A DNA stretch of 49,128 nucleotides. Source: Prevotella sp. UBA6447. GTDB taxonomy: Bacteria > Bacteroidota > Bacteroidia > Bacteroidales > Bacteroidaceae. Position numbers and translations under genes: made by a program. The notes below the pieces were generated by a model. That model was not told the origin of the DNA, did no database searches, and was given only the letters and a program-made list of their open reading frames with translations. The stretch covers positions 1 through 49,128 of the forward strand of contig DJOD01000063.1 of assembly GCA_002437115.1 (NCBI GenBank), in the 5' to 3' direction. This document shows positions 16,521-26,012 of the stretch, piece after piece (the stretch's first letter is position 1; the number at the start of each line of letters is the position of its first letter).

Positions 16521-17891
16521 TCAGCAGGCGCAAGCACCATCGCCTTTCGGATGCGCCAGGCGGCATCCCTGGCAACGCCCCAGCTCGCCACGAAAGCGTT
16601 TTTCGACCAACTGGTGCAGACGGTCGCGCAACGGTTCGAGCTTGATTTGTTCAATGACCTCGCCAATGAACGCAAATTCTAAAAGCAACTTGGCCTCATG
16701 CTGGTCGATGCCACGTTGCTGCATATAGAAGAGAGCAGCATCGTTGAGCTGACCAACTGTTGAGCCATGCGAACATTTCACGTCGTCGGCGTAAATCTCA
16801 AGCATCGGCTGGGTGTACATGCGAGCCGCCTTGGTCATGCAAAGGTTCTGGTTGGTTTCCTGCGAAGTGGTCTTCTGTGCGCCGTGGCGCACCAGCACAC
16901 GACCAGCAAAAGCACCAACCGCATGGCCGTCGAGCACATACTTGTAGAGCTCATGCGAATCGCAATGACCAACTTGGTGGTCAATGAGCGTGTTGTTGTC
17001 TACGTGCTGCGATTTGTCGGCAATGACACAGCCGTTGCACCAGCATTCGGCTCCATCACCCTTGAAGGTGAGGTTGAGCATGTTGCGCGTTACGCCATTA
17101 TGGAGGGTGATGACATCATGGTTGACACGACTGTTGGCCTGTTGCTCGATATAAACATTGCTCACGCGGACATTCTTGTCGTGAGTTTCCTCCAGGCAAT
17201 AAAGGTCAAGGCTGGCATTATCGGCCACATAAACCTCGATGACCTGCGTGGAGAGGAAGTGGCGGTCGTCGGCAGAGTCGTCACAGAACAGGAGCTTGGC
17301 CTCAGAACCCTCATCCATGACGATGAGCACACGGCGGTTGACCATCATGTCGACATCAGAGCGAAGGATGTTGACCACCTGAATGGCGCGATCCACACAG
17401 ACACCCTTTGGCACATGGATGAACAAGCCATCCTGGGCCAGCATGGTATTGAGGGCTGTCACAGCATCGTCAGCCGTGGAAGCCAGCCTGGCATAGTGGC
17501 GTGCCACCAAGTCGGGATGCAACTCTGCGGCATCGCGTAGGCTCATCACCTCCACACCCTCAGGAAGGGTAGCCTTGGGCAAAGCCTTCTTGTAGAACTG
17601 GTCGTTGACCACAAAATAGAGCGATGTGGACAGGTTGGGCACGTCGCAGCTGAAAACGGAATAAGGATCGACCGGTATTTCCAGCCTGCCGAGGTTCAAG
17701 CCATAGTCGGGTGCGAAAAGCTCATCCATGTCAGTGTATTTGTACCGCTCCACCTTTCGGGAGGGAAAGCCTAACCGTTTAAAATCGCTAAAAGCCTCGT
17801 CGCGCACGGCATTGAGCACAGCGGCCGAATGTCCGCAGATCAATTCCTTCGATTCAGAGAACAAGTCTATATATTGTTTTTCGCTACTCAT
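16521..17891 (-). CDS. sufD: Fe-S cluster assembly protein SufD
   Basis: Scaffold partner of SufB in the SufBC2D complex. 456 residues with the right-handed beta-helix core typical of SufB/SufD, and the conserved LEIYADDVKCSHGSTVGQL followed by FYMQQRGI. The protein ends in a cysteine-rich tail (GRCQGCRLAHPKGDGACAC) with five cysteines in 19 residues, longer than I would expect for SufD, possibly a metal or cluster binding extension. It lies 43 bp after sufC and 22 bp before sufS. Confidence 0.95.
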   Translation of the reverse strand: MSSEKQYIDLFSESKELICGHSAAVLNAVRDEAFSDFKRLGFPSRKVERYKYTDMDELFAPDYGLNLGRLEIPVDPYSVFSCDVPNLSTSLYFVVNDQFYKKALPKATLPEGVEVMSLRDAAELHPDLVARHYARLASTADDAVTALNTMLAQDGLFIHVPKGVCVDRAIQVVNILRSDVDMMVNRRVLIVMDEGSEAKLLFCDDSADDRHFLSTQVIEVYVADNASLDLYCLEETHDKNVRVSNVYIEQQANSRVNHDVITLHNGVTRNMLNLTFKGDGAECWCNGCVIADKSQHVDNNTLIDHQVGHCDSHELYKYVLDGHAVGAFAGRVLVRHGAQKTTSQETNQNLCMTKAARMYTQPMLEIYADDVKCSHGSTVGQLNDAALFYMQQRGIDQHEAKLLLEFAFIGEVIEQIKLEPLRDRLHQLVEKRFRGELGRCQGCRLAHPKGDGACAC

Positions 17892-17934
17892 GGTATAAAA
17901 AGGGTTACCTTCCTCGTCTTGTCACTGAAAAATA

Positions 17935-18699
17935 TCACTTTCCAAACTCCTTGTCGGCCTCTTCCTTAATCCAGTCGTAGCCTCGTTTTTCGATTTCCTT
18001 AGCCAATTCAGGACCTTCGGTGCGAACGATACGGCCATTGTAGAGCACATGAACCACCTGAGGCTTGATCATGTCAAGCAAACGCTCATAGTGGGTAATG
18101 ACAATTATCGACTTCTCTGGCGTGAAGAGTTTGTTGACACCCTCGGCTACAATGCGCATGGCATCAACATCCAAACCTGAGTCGGTCTCGTCGAGAATGC
18201 TGAGCTTTGGGTCGAGCATAGCCATCTGGAAAATCTCATTGCGCTTCTTTTCGCCACCAGAGAATCCCTCGTTCACAGATCGATGAGCCAGTCTGTTATC
18301 GAGTTCCACAAGCGTGCGCTTGTCGCGCATAAGTTTCATGAAGTCGGCGGTTTTCAATGGCTCGAGGCCCACATATTGGCGCTTGGCATTAACAGCGGCC
18401 TTCATGAAGTTGACCATTGACACGCCTGGGATTTCCACAGGGTACTGGAACGACAAGAACAGTCCCTCACGAGCACGATCCTCAGGCTTCATGGCCAAGA
18501 GGTCCTTGCCGTTGAACAGTGCCGTTCCCTCGGTTACCGTATAAAGGGGGTTACCCGTCAACACAGCCGAAAGGGTAGATTTTCCTGAGCCATTGGGACC
18601 CATTATGGCATGAATCTCACCATCATTGACGGTGAGGTTGATGCCTTTCAATATTTCCTTGCCTGCAATTGTGGCATGCAGGTTTCTAACCTCTAACAT
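17935..18699 (-). CDS. sufC: Fe-S cluster assembly ATPase SufC
   Basis: ABC-type ATPase of the SufBCD scaffold. 254 residues. Walker A GPNGSGKST at 34-42, the SufC-type signature FSGGEKKRNEIFQ, and the Walker B segment LDETDSGLDVDAM. It lies 50 bp after a beta-barrel gene that separates it from sufB. Confidence 0.97.
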   Translation of the reverse strand: MLEVRNLHATIAGKEILKGINLTVNDGEIHAIMGPNGSGKSTLSAVLTGNPLYTVTEGTALFNGKDLLAMKPEDRAREGLFLSFQYPVEIPGVSMVNFMKAAVNAKRQYVGLEPLKTADFMKLMRDKRTLVELDNRLAHRSVNEGFSGGEKKRNEIFQMAMLDPKLSILDETDSGLDVDAMRIVAEGVNKLFTPEKSIIVITHYERLLDMIKPQVVHVLYNGRIVRTEGPELAKEIEKRGYDWIKEEADKEFGK

Positions 18700-18749
18700 A
18701 TTGTATTTATAAAAAAACTTGTTTATGTTATTTATCTCTTAGTTGCCGT

Positions 18750-19514
18750 TCACAGGTTGTCAAGCAACCCTTGCAACAGTCCGCCCCAATCGTCGTGCGT
18801 CCAATGGAAGGGAAATGCGACCTTTAAACCAACGGAGAGCACGTGTCGGTGCAATTGACCATGATATTCGGAAGTGCGGCTGCTGCCATCCTCTGAGTAT
18901 CTGGCTCGGTAAGAAGCGTCGAAGCCAAGCCGGTAACCATATTCCACCTGCAAAGCAACGCTCGAGAACAGGTAAATATCGGCTCCCACGATAGGTCCCA
19001 CGCTAAACCTCGGTGCCTTGGCAACACCCTGAGCCGCATAGCCATAAGTCGTCTGCGACAATCCGTTGTTCGACCATGACAGCTGGGAAGACATCTGAAA
19101 AGGCCCACGGTCAGCATCCACTGCGTAGAAAAAGTCAGTTCCCACATAGGGACAGACTTTCCACTGGGCTGGGGCGGGATACCAGCGTCCACCAAGCGTC
19201 AACTGGTTGAGGTCGCTTCCGCCATCTCCCTTGAGGTAGTTAAGCTCCTCATGTTCATACCCCGCCTTCAGGCTTAAAGGGCACTTGGGCATGTAATACT
19301 CAAAGTGAAACTTGGAAACCAAGCCTGTGTTGGACGAAGGCCCCATGCGATAGCGCGGAACATCGGCATTGTCGAACGAAGCACCAGAGACGATGTTGCC
19401 ACCAATGTGTACATCGATGGCCCAACGACGTACCTCGTCGGGCTTGTTTTGGGCAAAGACACCCACGCTTACAATCAGATGAATGGCCAAAAGAAGAAGG
19501 GTTGTGTGCCGCAT
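18750..19514 (-). CDS. Outer-membrane beta-barrel protein inside the suf operon
   Basis: A 254-residue exported protein (signal peptide MRHTTLLLLAIHLIVSVGVFA) with alternating amphipathic strands and a C-terminal strand pattern (HVLSVGLKVAFPFHW) typical of small porin-like barrels. Strand-like segments include LNQLTLGGRWYPAP, PYVGTDFFYAV and SVALQVEYGYRLGF. I cannot assign a ligand. It starts only 9 bp after the sufB stop and ends 50 bp before sufC, on the same strand, so it should be co-transcribed. Barrel call is fairly safe; a role in Fe-S assembly or iron handling is speculation. Confidence 0.8.
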   Translation of the reverse strand: MRHTTLLLLAIHLIVSVGVFAQNKPDEVRRWAIDVHIGGNIVSGASFDNADVPRYRMGPSSNTGLVSKFHFEYYMPKCPLSLKAGYEHEELNYLKGDGGSDLNQLTLGGRWYPAPAQWKVCPYVGTDFFYAVDADRGPFQMSSQLSWSNNGLSQTTYGYAAQGVAKAPRFSVGPIVGADIYLFSSVALQVEYGYRLGFDASYRARYSEDGSSRTSEYHGQLHRHVLSVGLKVAFPFHWTHDDWGGLLQGLLDNL

Positions 19515-19523
19515 ACGATTTTA

Positions 19524-20969
19524 TTATCCTACGGTTCCCTCCAACGTAACGCTCAAGAGTTTTTGAGCCTCGACCGCAAACTCCATGGGCAACTTGTTGA
19601 GCACGTCCTTGGCATAGCCGTTGACGATAAGCCCGACGGCCTCCTCCATTGGTATGCCACGCTGGTTGCAGTAGAACAATTGATCCTCTGAAATCTTCGA
19701 GGTAGTTGCCTCATGCTCCACGATAGCCGTGTCGTTGTGGATGTCCATGTATGGGAACGTGTGGGCACCGCAGTCGGACCCCAGCAGCAACGAGTCGCAC
19801 GAGCTGTAGTTACGGGCGTTGTCGGCATTGGATGTGGCACGAACCAGTCCACGATAACTGTTTTGCGAATGTCCAGCCGATATGCCCTTGGAGATGATGG
19901 TCGACTTTGTGTTCTTGCCCATGTGAATCATTTTCGTGCCCGTGTCTGCTTCCTGGTAATGGTTGGTGACTGCGACCGAATAAAACTCAGCTTGAGAATT
20001 GTCACCACGCAAGACGCAAGAAGGATACTTCCATGTGATGGCGGATCCTGTCTCGACTTGCGTCCACGACAACTTGGAGTTGACACCTCGACAGTCGCCG
20101 CGCTTTGTAACCAAGTTCAACACGCCACCCTTACCATGCTCATCACCGGGATACCAGTTCTGCACGGTAGAATACTTCACTTCCGCGTTGTTCATTACCA
20201 CAATTTCCACAACCGCCGCATGAAGCTGGTTCTCATCGCGCATGGGGGCAGTACAACCCTCCAGATAAGAAACATAACTGTCATCGTCGGCAATGATGAG
20301 CGTACGCTCAAACTGACCCGTGTTGCGAGCGTTGATGCGAAAATAGCTGCTGAGCTCCATGGGGCAGCGAACACCCTTTGGGATATACACAAAACTGCCG
20401 TCGCTAAAGACCGCAGAGTTGAGTGCTGCAGAGAAATTGTCGCGGTAAGGAACAACGGACCCGAGATACTGGCGCACCAAATCGGGATGGTCTTTCACCG
20501 CCTCGCCAATGCTTGAGAATATCACGCCCTTCTCTGCCAGTTGCTTCTTGAATGTGGTTTTCACCGACACTGAGTCCATGATGGCATCGACAGCAGTCCC
20601 GCTCAACGCCAAGCGCTCCTCAAGGGGTATGCCGAGCTTATCAAAGGTTTTCTCAAGCTCAGGATCCATCTCCTTGTTCTTGGGTTTCTTGGCCAATGGA
20701 TCCGCATAATAAGAAATATCCTGAAAATCAATGTGGGGCACATGAACATGTCCCCATTTGGGCTCAGAGAGAGTCTTCCAAAAACGATAAGCCTTCAGGC
20801 GGAAATCAAGAAGCCAATCAGGCTCTCCTTTCTTCTTGGAAATGAGCCTGACGATATCCTCATTCAGACCTTTCGGAATGACATCGGTCTCAACGTCCGT
20901 GGTGAAGCCAAACTCGTATTTCTGGTTGGCTACCTCCTTAACAAACTCATTGTTTGCTTGTATCTTCAT
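19524..20969 (-). CDS. sufB: Fe-S cluster assembly protein SufB
   Basis: Main scaffold of the SufBC2D complex on which clusters form. 481 residues, normal length. Conserved stretches include VYIPKGVRCPMELSSYFRIN, SYLEGCTAP, AVVEIVVMNNAEVKYSTVQN and MIHMGKNTKSTIISKGISA. The SufD-shared C-terminal ATTSKISEDQLFYCNQRGI is present. It starts 72 bp after infB on the same strand with no clear promoter in the gap, suggesting read-through from rimP-nusA-infB. Confidence 0.97.
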   Translation of the reverse strand: MKIQANNEFVKEVANQKYEFGFTTDVETDVIPKGLNEDIVRLISKKKGEPDWLLDFRLKAYRFWKTLSEPKWGHVHVPHIDFQDISYYADPLAKKPKNKEMDPELEKTFDKLGIPLEERLALSGTAVDAIMDSVSVKTTFKKQLAEKGVIFSSIGEAVKDHPDLVRQYLGSVVPYRDNFSAALNSAVFSDGSFVYIPKGVRCPMELSSYFRINARNTGQFERTLIIADDDSYVSYLEGCTAPMRDENQLHAAVVEIVVMNNAEVKYSTVQNWYPGDEHGKGGVLNLVTKRGDCRGVNSKLSWTQVETGSAITWKYPSCVLRGDNSQAEFYSVAVTNHYQEADTGTKMIHMGKNTKSTIISKGISAGHSQNSYRGLVRATSNADNARNYSSCDSLLLGSDCGAHTFPYMDIHNDTAIVEHEATTSKISEDQLFYCNQRGIPMEEAVGLIVNGYAKDVLNKLPMEFAVEAQKLLSVTLEGTVG

Positions 20970-21041
20970 ATGATGTTAAATGGCCTCACTAAGGTTATCC
21001 ACGCGGAGGAAAGCCCCGGAGAAGCCTTACTCTATTTGACC

Positions 21042-24005
21042 TTACAGTTTCTGCTCAACCTCAATCTCCGTGAATGTCTCCAAGACATCACCAGCCTGTA
21101 TGTCGTTGTAGTTGACAAGCGAAATGCCACACTCCAGGCCAGTCACGACCTCCTTGACATCGTCCTTGTAACGTTTCAAGGCAGCAATGGGTGCGGTGTG
21201 GACAACGATACCATCGCGCACCACCCGAGCCTTGTCCTTGTTGTGAACCTTGCCCTCCGTGACGAGGCCGCCAGCCACGACACCCACCTTGGATATCTTG
21301 TAGACCTGCTTAACCTCCACCTGACCAGTGACAATCTCCTTTTTCACCTTATCGAGCATGCCTACCATGGCCGACTTGATGTCGTCAATGGCATCGTAGA
21401 TGACCGAATATGTATTGATTTCCACTCCTTCACGGTCGGCAAGCTTGCGTGCATCAGAAGACGGACGAACCTGGAAGCCCACGATGACAGCATCAGATGC
21501 ACTGGCCAACATCACATCGTTCTCGGAAATCTGGCCGACAGCCTTGCTGATGACATTGACCTGCACTTTCTCTGTTGAGAGCTTGATAAACGAGTCGGAC
21601 AGCGCCTCCACAGAGCCATCCACGTCACCCTTGACAATGATATTGAGCTCATGGAACTCGCCACGCGCAATGCGATGTGAGATGTCACCCAGGGTAAGGC
21701 GCTTCTGTGTGCGCAAACCTTGTTCACGCTGCAACTGCTCACGTTTGTTGGCAATCTCGCGAGCCTCCTGCTCTGTGTCTATGACGTGGAAAGTATCACC
21801 AGCGGTAGGAGCCCCGTTCAATCCGAGCACGATGGCCGGCTCAGCAGGTTTCACGTTGTCAATGCGCTGGTTGCGCTCATTGAACATGGCCTTGACGCGT
21901 CCCCAACTGGTACCGGCAAGCACAATATCACCTATGTTCAACGTGCCATTGCTCACAAGCACGGTAGACACATAGCCACGCCCCTTATCGAGCGACGACT
22001 CAATAATAGTACCCGTAGCCTTGCGATTGGGGTTAGCCTTCAGGTCGAGCATATCGGCCTCAAGCAGCACCTTCTCCATCAGGTCATCGACACCGATGCC
22101 CTTCTTGGCACTTATTTCCTGGCACTGGTACTTGCCACCCCACTCCTCAACAAGGAGGTTCATGTTGGCCAAGTCCTCACGGATGCGGTCGGGGTTGGCC
22201 CCCGGCTTATCAATCTTGTTGATGGCAAACACCATGGGAACGCCTGCCGCCTGACAGTGGGCGATGGCCTCCTTGGTGGTAGGCATCACCGAGTCGTCGG
22301 CAGCGATGATGATGATAGCTATATCGGTCACTTGGGCACCACGGGCACGCATGGCCGTGAAGGCCTCGTGACCAGGAGTGTCAAGAAACGTCACCTTGCG
22401 TCCGTTTTTCAGCGTCACGCTGTATGCTCCGATGTGCTGCGTGATGCCACCAGCCTCGCCCGCGATGACGTTGGTGTTGCGAATGTGGTCGAGCAACGAA
22501 GTCTTACCATGGTCTACATGACCCATGACTGTCACTATCGGAGCGCGGGGCACGAGATCGCTCTCATCGTCCTCCTCCTCACTGACGGCCTCCTGGACCT
22601 CCGCACTGACATACTCGGTCTGGAAACCAAACTCATCGGCCACCAGGTTGATGGTCTCGGCATCCAAACGCTGGTTGATAGAAGCCATGACACCGATGCT
22701 CATCAGCGTGCCGATCACTTGGTTGACGCCGACGTTCATCATCGTTGCCAGCTCAGACACCGTGACAAATTCCGTGAGTTTCAACACCTTGCTCTCCTTG
22801 CGCTCCTGCCTTGCCTCGGCATCGAGCTTTTCCTGCACGGCCTCTCGCTTCTCCTTGCGGTACTTGGCGCCACGCTTGGTGTTGTTTTGCTTGCTGGTGA
22901 GGCGAGCCAGCGTTTCCTTGACCTGGCGTGCCACATCCTCTTCGTTCACCTCAAGCGGTTTCTGGTTACGGTTGTTCTTCTTTTTTCCCTTCTTGCTGTT
23001 ATTGTTATTGCCGCCATTGTTGTTGGCGTTGTTGCCGTTGCGGTTGTTTTGCTGGCTAACGGCATTAATGTCAACACGCTCCTTGTTGATGCGCTGACGT
23101 TTCTTTCTGTCGCCCGTGTTGTTGCCATTCTGCCCCTTAGGCTCGCGTTCCTTACGGCGCTCCTCCTTCGACTTCTTGCGAGGGCGTGTGCTTTGGTTGA
23201 GAGCCGAAAGGTCTATCTTACCCAGCACGTTCACCTTGGGGGCGTTCAATATTTTCTTCTCACTACTGAGTTTGAAAACACCCGCCTTCTCGCCTGCCAC
23301 AGGCACCACGCCAGTGGTTCCTTCCTTCTTAGGCTGCTCGGCTATTAGCGGCGCGTCCTTGGGCTCCTCTTTTTGCTTAGCCAGCTTAGAAACAGTGCTA
23401 CCGTTTGCTGGTACAGCCGATTTTTCGGAAACAGACTTTCCTTCGCTGGCAGGTTGCCTTTTCTCCACAGGCTTATCGTGAGTCGCTTTGATGGCCGATT
23501 CGGCAGCCTTGACTGCTTTTTCCGGAGCTGTTCCGTTCTTTTGGGCGGTTGTTTTCTCATCCACCTGAACAGGCTTCTCAGCTACATTCTTCGTAGGATT
23601 ATGACTGACGGCAGCAGTCTTCGCTTCCTCCTTCTTAACAGGCTCAAGAGCAACAGCCTCCACCTTAACGGGTTTCTTGCCCAGATTGTCAAGGTCTATC
23701 TTGCCCAACGGCTTGTATTGTTGGTGGCTCGTTCCCTCCAAGACGCTCTTGGCTCGCGTCTCGCGCTTCTTGGCGTCGGCCTCGCGCTTTTTCTCCTTGT
23801 TCTTGGGGAAAAGCTGCTTGGCAGCCGAGAGGACAGCCGCGTCTTGCTTGAAAGCCTCAACGAGCGCCTTGTATTGCGCATCGTTGAGCTTAAAGCTCAC
23901 GTCGGCCTTCACCTCGCCCAGATTGCTTTTCTTTTCCAGGAATTCAACTGCCGTTTGAAGTCCTATGTTTAATTCACGTAATGCTTTGTTTAATCTGATG
24001 CTCAT
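21042..24005 (-). CDS. infB: Translation initiation factor IF-2
   Basis: GTPase that places initiator tRNA on the 30S subunit. I start at 24005 (MSIRLNKALRELN), the usual Bacteroidota IF-2 N-terminus, giving 987 residues; the frame is open 12 codons further upstream. The long N-terminal part is low-complexity, Lys/Glu/Ala-rich, with an Asn-rich patch (NNANNNGGNNNNSKKGKKK). The G domain has GHVDHGKTS near residue 495, DTPGHEAF near 545 and NKID near 597. Domains II-IV follow and include VVAGGLVTEGKV. It lies about 200 bp after nusA, longer than usual within an operon, and 72 bp before sufB. Confidence 0.97.
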   Translation of the reverse strand: MSIRLNKALRELNIGLQTAVEFLEKKSNLGEVKADVSFKLNDAQYKALVEAFKQDAAVLSAAKQLFPKNKEKKREADAKKRETRAKSVLEGTSHQQYKPLGKIDLDNLGKKPVKVEAVALEPVKKEEAKTAAVSHNPTKNVAEKPVQVDEKTTAQKNGTAPEKAVKAAESAIKATHDKPVEKRQPASEGKSVSEKSAVPANGSTVSKLAKQKEEPKDAPLIAEQPKKEGTTGVVPVAGEKAGVFKLSSEKKILNAPKVNVLGKIDLSALNQSTRPRKKSKEERRKEREPKGQNGNNTGDRKKRQRINKERVDINAVSQQNNRNGNNANNNGGNNNNSKKGKKKNNRNQKPLEVNEEDVARQVKETLARLTSKQNNTKRGAKYRKEKREAVQEKLDAEARQERKESKVLKLTEFVTVSELATMMNVGVNQVIGTLMSIGVMASINQRLDAETINLVADEFGFQTEYVSAEVQEAVSEEEDDESDLVPRAPIVTVMGHVDHGKTSLLDHIRNTNVIAGEAGGITQHIGAYSVTLKNGRKVTFLDTPGHEAFTAMRARGAQVTDIAIIIIAADDSVMPTTKEAIAHCQAAGVPMVFAINKIDKPGANPDRIREDLANMNLLVEEWGGKYQCQEISAKKGIGVDDLMEKVLLEADMLDLKANPNRKATGTIIESSLDKGRGYVSTVLVSNGTLNIGDIVLAGTSWGRVKAMFNERNQRIDNVKPAEPAIVLGLNGAPTAGDTFHVIDTEQEAREIANKREQLQREQGLRTQKRLTLGDISHRIARGEFHELNIIVKGDVDGSVEALSDSFIKLSTEKVQVNVISKAVGQISENDVMLASASDAVIVGFQVRPSSDARKLADREGVEINTYSVIYDAIDDIKSAMVGMLDKVKKEIVTGQVEVKQVYKISKVGVVAGGLVTEGKVHNKDKARVVRDGIVVHTAPIAALKRYKDDVKEVVTGLECGISLVNYNDIQAGDVLETFTEIEVEQKL

Positions 24006-24209
24006 AAAACCTTTCTTAAAGGCGAAAAAGCAAAAGGGCAAAAGGGTAAAAACGCCATCCGCTCCATCACCTTACTGTTTTGATTGTAATGTATTCTCTG
24101 TTGTCTTCTTGTAGGGAAGCATGGAGGAAGCGTCAGCGTTCGCTCCATGTCTTACGCCTGTGATAGTTGTGTCTTTTTCTCGCAGCAAGCCGAGCCAGGC
24201 CGCCGCAGG

Positions 24210-25478
24210 TTACTCAAACTCCTTTCTGAGGACCTCAAGCACATGATCCACCGTTTCCTCTTCCAGGTCGGCCTTTTCGACAAGCATCTCACGCGGAGCA
24301 TTGAGCACCGCCTTGGCCGTGGTCAGTCCAAGGCCTTCGATGGCGTCGATAATCCATTGATCAATCTCGTCATTGAACTGGCTAAGATAGACATCGTCTT
24401 CCTCCGTTCCAGGCTTTCCGTCAACCACACGATACACGTCAATGGTGTAACCTGTCAGCATGGAGGCCAACTTGATGTTCTGTCCTCCACGGCCAATGGC
24501 AAGGCTCACCTCGTTGGGGTCGAGGTAAACCTCAGCCTTCTTGTTTTCGTCATCCAGGTCGATGCTCGACACCTTGGCAGGGTTGAGCGCGCGCTGTATG
24601 AAGAGTTTCGCGTTGGCCGTCCAGTTGATGACATCAATGTTCTCATTGCAGAGCTCACGCACAATACCGTGCACGCGACTGCCGCGTACGCCAACACAAG
24701 CGCCAACGGGATCAATACGGTCGTCGTAGCTCTCCACGGCCACCTTGGCGCGTTCACCGGGGATGCGCGCTACGGCTTTAATGGCAATCAGGCCGTCGGC
24801 AATCTCTGGCACCTCTTGCTCCAACAGACGTTCAAGGAACTTGCCGCTGGTGCGTGAGAGGATGATTTTGGGGTTGTTATTCTCATTGTCAACGCGCTCG
24901 ATGACAGCCCTCACGGTTTCTCCCTTACGGTATTGGTCGGCGGGGATTTGCTCGCTCTTCGGCAATATCAGCTCGTTATTCTCGTCGTCGACAAGCAACA
25001 CCTCACGCTTCCATACCTGGTACACCTCAGCTGAGATGACTTGCCCCACACGATCCTTGTACTTATTGTATAAGGCATCATGCTCCAGCTCCAAAATTTT
25101 GCTGGCCAAAGTCTGGCGCAATGTCAGAATGGCGCGGCGGCCAAACTTCTCGAAGTCAACCTTTTCAGACACTTCCTCGCCCACTTCATAGTCGGGCTCT
25201 ATCTTCTGCGCGTCTCTCAAGCATATTTGCTTGTTCTCATCCTCGACCTCACCGTTCTCCACGACCACGCGGTTGCGGTAAATCTCGAAGTCGCCCTTGT
25301 CGGGGTTGACAATCACGTCGATGTTCTCATCGCTGCCATATATCTTCGCAAGCACGTTACGGAAGCTCTCCTCCAATACGCTAACAAGCGTTGTGCGGTC
25401 GATGTTCTTAGTATCCTTGAACTCGCGGAAACTGTCGATCATCGTCAACTGCTCGTCGTCTTTCTTTTTTACAGCCAT
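24210..25478 (-). CDS. nusA: Transcription termination/antitermination factor NusA
   Basis: RNA polymerase-binding factor controlling pausing, termination and antitermination. 422 residues: N-terminal RNAP-binding domain with IDRTTLVSVLEESFRNVLAK, an S1 domain around 130-200 (GQVISAEVYQVWKREVLLV), KH domains with IDPVGACVGVRGSRVHGIV and LAIGRGGQNIKLASMLTG, and a short helical C-terminus. The E. coli-type acidic repeats are absent. It sits 4 bp after rimP in the conserved rimP-nusA-infB order. The operon leader carries a terminator-like hairpin, so autoregulation is plausible. Confidence 0.97.
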   Translation of the reverse strand: MAVKKKDDEQLTMIDSFREFKDTKNIDRTTLVSVLEESFRNVLAKIYGSDENIDVIVNPDKGDFEIYRNRVVVENGEVEDENKQICLRDAQKIEPDYEVGEEVSEKVDFEKFGRRAILTLRQTLASKILELEHDALYNKYKDRVGQVISAEVYQVWKREVLLVDDENNELILPKSEQIPADQYRKGETVRAVIERVDNENNNPKIILSRTSGKFLERLLEQEVPEIADGLIAIKAVARIPGERAKVAVESYDDRIDPVGACVGVRGSRVHGIVRELCNENIDVINWTANAKLFIQRALNPAKVSSIDLDDENKKAEVYLDPNEVSLAIGRGGQNIKLASMLTGYTIDVYRVVDGKPGTEEDDVYLSQFNDEIDQWIIDAIEGLGLTTAKAVLNAPREMLVEKADLEEETVDHVLEVLRKEFE

Positions 25479-25482
25479 AGCT

Positions 25483-25950
25483 TTATTTGAAACTGATTAA
25501 GAATTTTGTATATTTCACATTGTCCATATTGTAGGCGTGGTCCACGTCCATCTTCACGGGCCGCTTCTTCCCTTCCACCTGCACCTTCTCGTTGACCGAT
25601 ACCACGAAGTCGCGACCATCGACGCTCTTCAACTTTCCGACCACTTTCTTGCCGTCGGCATCCATCACTTCCACGTCTTCACCAATGCAATTGACATACT
25701 GCTGCTCCACCTTGAACGGTTGTCCCAACCCGGCCGAGCCCACCTCGAGCTCATAGTCCTCCTCGTCACGGCTGAGATGGTCTTCGATGTATTGGCTGAG
25801 CTTAGCGCAATCGTCAATCCACACGCCATCGGCATGGTCAATTTCCACGGTGATTTTGTCATCGGGGCTGACGGAAACGTCAACCAAGAAGTAGTCTTTG
25901 TCTGCCAACCACTCCTCAACTAAGTTTTTAACGACGTTCTTGTCTATCAT
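25483..25950 (-). CDS. rimP: Ribosome maturation factor RimP
   Basis: Needed for 30S subunit maturation. Starting at 25950 (MIDKNVVKNLVEEWL) the protein is 155 residues, the usual size; the longer frame to 25998 would begin inside the leader hairpin and is rejected. Family motifs: YFLVDVSVSPDDKITVEID, a central YELEVGSAGLGQPFKVEQQY (normally SPG in many homologues, here SAG), and a C-terminal SH3-like part ending in YTKFLISFK. First gene of the rimP-nusA-infB(-suf) unit. Confidence 0.94.
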   Translation of the reverse strand: MIDKNVVKNLVEEWLADKDYFLVDVSVSPDDKITVEIDHADGVWIDDCAKLSQYIEDHLSRDEEDYELEVGSAGLGQPFKVEQQYVNCIGEDVEVMDADGKKVVGKLKSVDGRDFVVSVNEKVQVEGKKRPVKMDVDHAYNMDNVKYTKFLISFK

Positions 25951-25960
25951 AGAATGTTTG

Positions 25961-25999
25961 TATAAAATAAAATGAGGAACTCTCTTGGAGCCCCTCATT
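25961..25999 (-). terminator. Terminator-like hairpin in the rimP-nusA-infB leader
   Basis: On the minus strand AATGAGGGGCTC (25999-25988) pairs with GAGTTCCTCATT (25982-25971): 12 bp including two G-U pairs, loop CAAGA, followed by the U-rich stretch TTATTTTATA (25970-25961). It lies between the predicted start of transcription (about 26006) and the rimP ATG, where an attenuator would be expected. Confidence 0.7.
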
Positions 26000-26012
26000 C
26001 CACTGAACGTTG

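Noticed and set aside
24006..24209. Possible small gene or structured RNA between nusA and infB
   Set aside because: Only a weak hairpin (CATGGAG/CTCCATG) with no T run and no convincing short frame is seen.
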